Positions 58,663 through 64,000 of a stretch of 64,000 bases of DNA are shown here, piece by piece. Location: assembly GCF_002999135.1 (NCBI RefSeq), contig NZ_CP027229.1:1178001-1242000 (forward strand), in the 5' to 3' direction. The translations under genes were made by a program, and so were the position numbers. The notes beneath the pieces were generated by a model that was not told the origin of the DNA, did no database searches, and saw nothing but the letters and a program-made list of their open reading frames with translations. Position 1 is the stretch's first letter. Each line of letters starts with the position of its first letter. Source of the stretch: Capnocytophaga sp. oral taxon 878 (GTDB taxonomy: Bacteria > Bacteroidota > Bacteroidia > Flavobacteriales > Flavobacteriaceae).

Positions 58663-58972
58663 AACCTTTGGCTTTTTGAGTGAGGGATTGCAGGTAGCTT
58701 TCAGTGTTTTCTACCGATTGACTGATAAGGAGTTTGCGAATGCTTCCCAAGGTATAGAAATACTGTCCATAGATTTTGGAGTAGGTGATTTCATTGCGTT
58801 TGCGCATTCGCCATAGAGTTTTCTCACTTAGGTGGAGATATTGACAGATTTCTTTTTGGTTGAGCCACAAACTATCCCACTCAATAGGCTCTTGCTTGAG
58901 TTGGTTTTCAATGCTTTGGAGTTGCTCCATAAGGGCTTTCCAAGCGGATTCTTCAATGGTGATTAAATTCAT
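58634..58972 (-). CDS. HTH_17-type DNA-binding protein
   Basis: The open frame reaches 59056, but ATG 58972 (MNLITIEESAW) fits the family better, giving 112 aa. The helix-turn-helix is in LNQKEICQYLHLSEKTLWRM (about residues 37-56). It overlaps the start of the primase-helicase gene by 29 bases, so it is probably its co-regulated first gene. Similar to the HTH gene at 56179 in type, not in sequence. Confidence 0.7.
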   Translation of the reverse strand: MNLITIEESAWKALMEQLQSIENQLKQEPIEWDSLWLNQKEICQYLHLSEKTLWRMRKRNEITYSKIYGQYFYTLGSIRKLLISQSVENTESYLQSLTQKAKGYVEKARYFK

Positions 58973-59245
58973 TGCGTATAGGGTTAAATTCTCGGCAGCA
59001 AAGTTCTGACAAATACAAAACATAAACTGCCAAGTACTACCCATTGAAATGTGCATTTTAACGCAGTTGAAGTGATTTTTATTTATTTTATTGATTATGA
59101 GTGTATTACAAGATAATTGTAACGTATTTTTGGAGTATAAACTACTTTTATAGGAAGAAATGTCTAAAAAATGCCAATGGGCTATAATGGGCTTTTTGAG
59201 AAATGGAGGTAAAAGTGTGTTTAGGGAGTTTCTATAGAAGAGTTA

Positions 59246-59345
59246 AATTGAAAATAATAAATATAATTGAAAATAATGAATATAATATTTGATTATAAAT
59301 CCTTCTCCCTAAAAAAGGGAAACTGTCTATTTCCCTAAAAAACTG
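59246..59345. repeat. Short direct repeats and small hairpin in the HTH-rteC gap
   Basis: A 19-bp unit AATTGAAAATAATRAATAT occurs twice from 59246 to 59284. TCCCT at 59306-59310 and AGGGA at 59316-59320 form a hairpin, and CCCTAAAAAA recurs at about 59333. The 330-bp gap (59057-59386) has no other gene. The repeats could be regulator or replication-initiation sites next to the primase genes, or part of an rteC terminator. Confidence 0.35.
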
Positions 59346-59386
59346 ATTAAACAATGTTTAAACGTTTTTATTTGAAGTTAGCAAAA

Positions 59387-60212
59387 CTACTTTTGGTCGG
59401 AGTTGTTTATATGATCTAGTAAAGCCGCTTTTAAAGCATCGAGGAAAGGTGTAAGGTTTTTTGAGCGTCCTTTCATACGATGAAAAGTGTGATACAGATC
59501 TCCCAATTCTACCTTGAAGAGCTTTTCAAATACCGCAGTTAGCTTCTTGATAGAAACTTTTCCTGATGAAATGCGATTGGTAGCATACAAACCATAGATT
59601 AGCTCTATGAGTTCAGTCTTTTTCCCTGTCCATTCTAAGAGATTTAGAATTTCTAAAGGCATATCTTCTTCTTCACGAGTACGAAAAAAAAAGATAATCG
59701 GAGAGTTCCTTGGCAGCCCCTATCTTAGCAACTTCAAAGCTACCACAAGTAGAAAAGGCTCCATCAAAAGAAAACAAATACTCCTCTTTGCTTTGAGGAA
59801 GGTAGTCGTAATTGCGAGTAAAATACTCTACATCACGATTGGTTCTTCCTAAAGCAATGTAGCTGAAGAAATCGGTTGCTTCTAAAGTCTCTGACTCTTT
59901 AAACCATTGGGCTTCTTTGTCTTTTAGAAACTTTTTAGCAGCCTCAGTAGAGAGTAAAGTTGCTTTACTTTCTATCTGGTAGATCTCATTATAGAAAATG
60001 AGTCTGCTAACCATTTGAGGTTGTACCTCGCGGAAGAAATGTATCTCTTCTGCTTGGCCCGTAAAACCTTGTTGCAATACCTCTTCCTTGACCTTCCTTA
60101 AAAGGTCTTTTAGGAATTGTACCATTTGTAAAGATTCTTTAACCACGGCGGATCCTTCCAGCGCGGTTTGGCGTTCTCTTACAGCCAACTGATTCAAGAT
60201 TTGTTGAAACAT
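59387..60212 (-). pseudogene. rteC: RteC-family regulator gene, frameshifted
   Basis: The first frame runs from ATG 60212 to a stop at 59673 (179 aa: FLKDLLRKVKEEVLQQ, RLIFYNEIYQIESK). The second continues from about 59680 to 59387 (LEWTGKKTELIELIYGLYA). The break is in a run of nine A (59684-59692, T9 in the coding strand). With eight T the frames join into about 274 aa, the usual RteC size. RteC promotes excision of Bacteroides conjugative transposons; rteA and rteB are not seen here. True inactivation, slippage control and sequencing error are all possible. Confidence 0.7.
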
Positions 60213-60325
60213 AAATAAAATATTAAATTTATTGCGCTATATTACGAAAAAACAATGATATACGCAAACTAAAAAAAATCTTCATTTTTTAAACAACTGG
60301 TTTGCAGGAGATTTACAATTAGCTC

Positions 60326-60389
60326 CCCGCAAACGTGCGCTGCTGCATAGGCTTCTACAGAAGCCTATGCAGCAGCGCACGTTTGCGGG
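60326..60389. repeat. Perfect 64-bp palindrome
   Basis: Arms of 31 bases (60326-60356 and 60359-60389) are exact reverse complements around a two-base centre. The arms are GC-richer than their surroundings and start CCCGCAAACGTGCGCTGC. The right arm overlaps the leftward promoter, so an rteC transcript would start inside the palindrome with a long hairpin. No T-run follows on either strand, so it is not a classical terminator. Confidence 0.95.
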
Positions 60390-60442
60390 TGCAAAGGTAA
60401 AATTTTTTGTTTATATTGTCAAGATGTTGTACCTTTGCACCC
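60387..60442. promoter_or_regulatory. Divergent promoter pair in a 13-bp inverted repeat
   Basis: GGGTGCAAAGGTA (60387-60399) and TACCTTTGCACCC (60430-60442) are perfect reverse complements. Each holds an exact TAnnTTTG -7 element, and each has a TTG 20 bases upstream. The leftward promoter would serve rteC (start 60212). The rightward one has no gene in front of it and would make a transcript antisense to 60546-60644 and to the end of the hypothetical gene. Confidence 0.65.
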
Positions 60443-60545
60443 AGAAGTTACTGAGAAAATAGGTATAATCAAATGAAATAAGAACCATTACTAAATCGTT
60501 ACCTACTCTTATTGTAATTCCTATATCTTCTTTATTTTGAATAGA

Positions 60546-60644
60546 TTATAAAAGTAGTTTCAATTTTTGCCCAAAATCAAACCATACACCATCACCAGCA
60601 TAATACTGTTCCAATTTTATATCTCCAGCCATATAATCTTGCAT
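60546..60644 (-). CDS. Short ORF or 3' gene fragment
   Basis: A 32-codon frame from ATG 60644 to TAA 60546-60548 encodes a peptide with AGDIKLEQYYAGDGVWFDF. It starts 12 bases after the stop of the gene at 60657. Its composition looks like real coding sequence, more like the tail of a larger protein than a random frame. It may be the truncated remnant left where the element inserted. Confidence 0.3.
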   Translation of the reverse strand: MQDYMAGDIKLEQYYAGDGVWFDFGQKLKLLL

Positions 60645-60656
60645 TATTTCTATTAA

Positions 60657-61340
60657 CTAAACCAAAAACAATCCGGTTTTTTGTAAGTAATAATTTTGTC
60701 TTACAGCTTCTTTTGCTTTGTCTGATATCCAAAAATCAGGTGTAAGCAGAAGTCCATCTTTCATTACTTTAGCCTTATGACTTACTTTTTTAATATGCTT
60801 AACAATATCTTTAAAAATTGTACACATAGGATACTTTTCAGTAGCATAATTACCTTTCAGGTTATCATTTTTATCCTTCAAACTGATAGTTTTAGGATAA
60901 GTAAGCCGTAATCCAAATACATTTTCAGGCTGGTGATAGATGGTCGATAGCAAGTTTTTTTCCTTTTTGTATAGAAGATGAAAAGGATCTATCTCCATAA
61001 AAGGTTCCTTGCTCCGTACCAGTTTATATTCCTCCGATACCTTACCTCCTAGTACCACTTCCGGAAAAATAAGTTTCTCTATTTGGTCAATCATCCCCTG
61101 CCGCATCGCATCTTCTACTGAAGCCAATGTTTTGTGATCATACTTTTCTTCACGAAGTAGTATTTTTTCATAGTACTGCTGGTAAGCTGCAAATATTTCT
61201 TGCTTTTCAGTGCCAAAATAATCTATATTCACACGAGTATTGTTAGTTACAAACTCACAATCCTCTCTACCAAATATAGTTTCAAACTCCTCAGGAGTGA
61301 TAACAAAATAAAATTTATGCCAAGTATTTCCGAAGTACAT
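60657..61340 (-). CDS. Hypothetical protein
   Basis: This 227-aa protein has no signal peptide or membrane segment. Residues include a charged helical middle (YQQYYEKILLREEKY, DAMRQGMIDQIEKL) and a C-terminus with WISDKAKEAVRQNYYLQ. I recognise no family. It probably belongs to the chromosome outside the ICE, because it differs from known ICE backbone genes. It lies 134 bp after the aminopeptidase gene in the same direction. Confidence 0.6.
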   Translation of the reverse strand: MYFGNTWHKFYFVITPEEFETIFGREDCEFVTNNTRVNIDYFGTEKQEIFAAYQQYYEKILLREEKYDHKTLASVEDAMRQGMIDQIEKLIFPEVVLGGKVSEEYKLVRSKEPFMEIDPFHLLYKKEKNLLSTIYHQPENVFGLRLTYPKTISLKDKNDNLKGNYATEKYPMCTIFKDIVKHIKKVSHKAKVMKDGLLLTPDFWISDKAKEAVRQNYYLQKTGLFLV

Positions 61341-61474
61341 CCTATAATATTGTTTAATTTAAGTTAGAATACGCTTTATTAAAATTTTGCCAAAGACTGA
61401 AGCGCCTATCGCACTACAACCTTTGGCAAAACTTACAATCATTTGTTTGTTAGAAACTAACAAGCAAACACTAA

Positions 61475-63943
61475 TTAAAACATAGCTTTAATCTCTTCCA
61501 ATAATCTAATTTGTTCTTTTACCGATTCTGTCTGATGTAAGCCACGTTTTATACTAATCCCTTCTTCTAAAGCCTTTATAAGCATTTGTTTCCCTTCTGG
61601 GTTTTCCATATCTTGAGCTATCCCTTTCAACGACTTGTTCAAAAGAACTACCAATTCTGTATTATCCAAGCCCATTGCCCAATCATAAGCTTTCTTGAAA
61701 TTAGCAGCTACTTCGGCATTATCTCTTTCAATAAAAGGATAGTACACCGTGTAAGGCATAATAGCAGGAAGGTATTTTTCCATCTTGTTATCTATAATCA
61801 CCGGGGTAAGTCCAGATAGCTGGTCTGCATCAAGATCCGCTGGGTTTGCTTTTTCTAAGAAGTTCTTAGCACGAGCAGGATTGGTACGGGCTAAAGCATT
61901 AAGTGCTGCATTTCTTACAGATCCCGAAGCGATATTTAGTGCTTTTTCATACAAATCTATATAATCTCTTTTGTATTTTGAAGTTGCCAACACCCATATA
62001 GCTGCCGATTTTACTAAGTTCTTATCATCATTAGCAGCTACCTTCTCTACCAAGGTAACATCTTCTTTAGTAAGTTCATAATCTGCCAACTTTTGGAGGG
62101 CTATAATACGTATCTGGAAATAAGGGTCTTTTAGCCCTGCCAATAGTATTTCTTTACCCTGAGGTGCAGTAGGAGCGGTTACAGCTTCCATACGGCTTTT
62201 TAAGGCTTTAGCATGCTGCATTTGGTACAGATTCTCTTCCCACGTTTTAATATAACGTTCCTCCAATATCACTATTCCCTCAGGATTTATATCTACTAGT
62301 TCAGGAGCTACCGACATTTCAAAAGTAAACAGATTCTCTTTTTTAGCATTTACCCATACTTTATGGCGTACTGCTTTACCATTATGATAAATATCTATAT
62401 CCAAAGGAAACTGAAAATAATTATCTTCTCCTTTTTGTATAATATTAACTGATAGTTTTTTAGTTTCAGCATCAAAAGCCTTTTTAACCTGTACTATAGG
62501 GTTACCACTCCCAAAATACCACTGATTAAAAAACCAGTTAAGGTCTTTACCACTTATCTTTTCAAATGAAAGGCGCAACTGATGTGCCTCACCAGTACCA
62601 TATTCATTGCTTTTCAAATAATCAGTAATAGCTTTAAAGAAAGCCTCATCACCAAGGTAATTACGTAACATATGAAGTATAGCACCCCCTTTGTTATATG
62701 ATACCAAGTCGAACATATCCTCACGTGAGTCATACCCAAAACGCACCAAATCTTTAGTAAAATCATCTGGACGCTGATGATATTGCAAAGTATTATTACG
62801 CAAATGATAATCAGCCGCATCTCTACCGTATTTATGGTCTATCCATAAGTACTCACTATAATTAGCAAATGATTCATTCACTGTAAGGTTAGACCAGCTT
62901 TCAGTTGTCACCAAGTCGCCAAACCAATGGTGAGCCAATTCATGTGCAATAATAGGTTCCCAGTGGTTTTGATCGTTAAGAGCATCAGCACTTTGGTAAG
63001 CAGTTTCTGCGTGGCTTACAGCAGTTGTATTTTCCATTGCTCCACTCACAAACTCACGCACTATCATTTGTGCATATTTAGCCCAAGGAAAATCATACCC
63101 AAAACGTTCTGAAAAGAACGTAATCATATCAGATGTATTACCAAAAATCTTTTTAGCTACAGGCGCATATTCCTTTTCCACATAGTACTCTATAGGCACT
63201 TTACCACGCCAAGGTTTATCTTTTACTACTGCAAATTCACCTGCTCCCATAAATACAAGATAAGGAGCATGAGGCTTATCCATCACCCAGCGGTCTGTAC
63301 GCATACTACCTTTCTTCAAGCTACTTTTTAGCAACCCGTTTGAAAGAGTAACAAAGCTATTAGGCACAGTTATCTCTATTTCGTGAGTCATTTTTTGGTT
63401 AGGCTTATCAATAGTTGGGAACCAGCATGATGAACCTTCTGTCTCTCCCTGTGTCCATACTTGGCGCATAGGCTTATCAGCTTCTCCTTTTGGGTTGATA
63501 AAGTAAAGACCTTTAGCATCTGTAATAGCACGACTTCCTTTATCAGTTACCATCTCAGGCTGAGCCGTATATTGAATATAAACTGTATAGTTTTCTCCTT
63601 TGTTGTAGGTTTTATTAAGCTTTATACGCAGCATATCTTTTTCATATCGATACGAAAGCGGTGTTTGCTTACCCTTTTGGCTAAGAGCCACTTTGTGAAT
63701 AAGCATTGCTTTAGCATCTAGAATAAGACTATCATTAGCGTAGAAAAAAGGAGCCGCTGTAATCCACTCTTCTCCATCAAGGGTTTGGTTATCAAAGTTA
63801 AAACTCACCTTCAACGAAGTATGTTTTAAGGCCGTTTTCTTTTCAGGAGTTGCGTGATAAAGGCCTCTTCCCGAAGTATCAGTTTGTGCCGAAACGTAGC
63901 CCATTACTAAGAGGGCTATGCTGGCTAAAAGTCTTTTTTTCAT
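61475..63943 (-). CDS. M1-family metallo-aminopeptidase, exported
   Basis: This 822-aa protein has a signal peptide (LLASIALLVMGYVSAQ), so it acts in the periplasm or outside. The M1 signature is complete: substrate motif GAMEN, zinc motif HELAHHW (about residues 334-340) and the third ligand in NESFANY 19 residues later. The C-terminal third is made of HEAT-like helical repeats. It removes N-terminal residues from peptides, probably for nutrition. The 57 bp before it up to the window end are AT-rich and show no clear feature. Confidence 0.93.
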   Translation of the reverse strand: MKKRLLASIALLVMGYVSAQTDTSGRGLYHATPEKKTALKHTSLKVSFNFDNQTLDGEEWITAAPFFYANDSLILDAKAMLIHKVALSQKGKQTPLSYRYEKDMLRIKLNKTYNKGENYTVYIQYTAQPEMVTDKGSRAITDAKGLYFINPKGEADKPMRQVWTQGETEGSSCWFPTIDKPNQKMTHEIEITVPNSFVTLSNGLLKSSLKKGSMRTDRWVMDKPHAPYLVFMGAGEFAVVKDKPWRGKVPIEYYVEKEYAPVAKKIFGNTSDMITFFSERFGYDFPWAKYAQMIVREFVSGAMENTTAVSHAETAYQSADALNDQNHWEPIIAHELAHHWFGDLVTTESWSNLTVNESFANYSEYLWIDHKYGRDAADYHLRNNTLQYHQRPDDFTKDLVRFGYDSREDMFDLVSYNKGGAILHMLRNYLGDEAFFKAITDYLKSNEYGTGEAHQLRLSFEKISGKDLNWFFNQWYFGSGNPIVQVKKAFDAETKKLSVNIIQKGEDNYFQFPLDIDIYHNGKAVRHKVWVNAKKENLFTFEMSVAPELVDINPEGIVILEERYIKTWEENLYQMQHAKALKSRMEAVTAPTAPQGKEILLAGLKDPYFQIRIIALQKLADYELTKEDVTLVEKVAANDDKNLVKSAAIWVLATSKYKRDYIDLYEKALNIASGSVRNAALNALARTNPARAKNFLEKANPADLDADQLSGLTPVIIDNKMEKYLPAIMPYTVYYPFIERDNAEVAANFKKAYDWAMGLDNTELVVLLNKSLKGIAQDMENPEGKQMLIKALEEGISIKRGLHQTESVKEQIRLLEEIKAMF

Positions 63944-64000
63944 TAGTTTAGCTTATTTTACTTTATAAAAATATATTTAATTCTTTATTCCTAAAGGTTT

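Larger units (their letters stand above)
1..60442. mobile_element. Integrative conjugative element (partial), CTn type
   Basis: A tra operon, a mob operon with relaxase and coupling protein, topoisomerase III, primase-helicase, DUF3945, DUF1896, methylase/helicase and RteC form the backbone known from Bacteroides conjugative transposons. The T6SS locus lies between the mob genes and the topB module. No integrase, excisionase or att repeats are visible, so the left end lies beyond base 1. The right limit is set provisionally at the divergent promoters after rteC, because the next genes look chromosomal. That boundary is an inference; the ICE identity is well supported by gene content. Confidence 0.8.

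Noticed and set aside
58973..59056. Upstream extension of the HTH gene at 58634
   Set aside because: The extra residues are Cys/Phe-rich and unlike the family; the internal ATG 58972 gives a normal N-terminus.
60326..60389. Rho-independent terminator
   Set aside because: The stem is suitable but no T-run follows on either strand, and the arm overlaps a promoter start region.
1..64000. Integrase, excisionase, tRNA or rRNA genes
   Set aside because: None was recognised on either strand; the ICE recombination module must lie outside the window or be lost.

Overview
The window looks like a Bacteroidota (Flavobacteriia) chromosome, most like Capnocytophaga by general character. It is AT-rich, several promoters carry the Bacteroidota -7 motif TAnnTTTG, the transfer genes are of the Bacteroides conjugative-transposon (CTn) type, and the type VI secretion system (T6SS) is the Bacteroidota-specific subtype iii. 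The genus is an inference. No rRNA, tRNA or CRISPR array was seen.

From position 1 to about 60.4 kb the DNA reads as one integrative conjugative element (ICE), and at least its left end lies outside the window. Left to right it holds: (1) a leftward transfer operon, traA(ParA)-traB-traD-like, then traE-traF-traG(VirB4)-traI; (2) between traD and traE, on the opposite strand, a 1266-codon AT-rich gene for a TIR-like/STAND NTPase that looks like an anti-phage sensor; (3) a structured intergenic region (candidate oriT) followed by rightward mobA-mobB(relaxase)-coupling protein; (4) a 26 kb leftward T6SS locus (about 13.8-40.1 kb); (5) a 3.3 kb toxin/immunity cassette between two same-orientation copies of an IS5-like insertion sequence; (6) a leftward maintenance module: methylase/helicase, DUF1896, AbiEi-like antitoxin, topoisomerase III, DUF3945 protein, HTH protein, primase-helicase, HTH protein and a frameshifted rteC. 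After about 60.5 kb come a hypothetical gene and an M1 aminopeptidase that look chromosomal.

The T6SS genes present are tssB, C, E, F, G, H (ClpV), I (VgrG), K, N, O, three tssD (Hcp), a PAAR-like DUF4280 tip, a LysM protein, a PKD-domain membrane protein, an NlpC/P60-like lipoprotein without its catalytic residues, and two unassigned proteins. No TssJ/L/M-type gene was seen, as expected for subtype iii. Four probable effectors sit beside small lipoprotein genes that are natural immunity candidates: a HET-C protein behind vgrG, a cysteine-hydrolase-like protein, an L,D-transpeptidase-like protein beside the PAAR-like gene, and a CHAP/NlpC-like amidase in the IS-flanked cassette. A broken, apparently orphan immunity gene remains in that cassette.

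The ICE thus seems to spread a contact-dependent weapon together with a candidate defence gene. Three reading frames (orphan immunity gene, IS transposase, rteC) are broken by single-base changes in homopolymer runs. These may be real, slippage-controlled, or assembly errors. Assignments rest on motifs read by eye; no database search was run.
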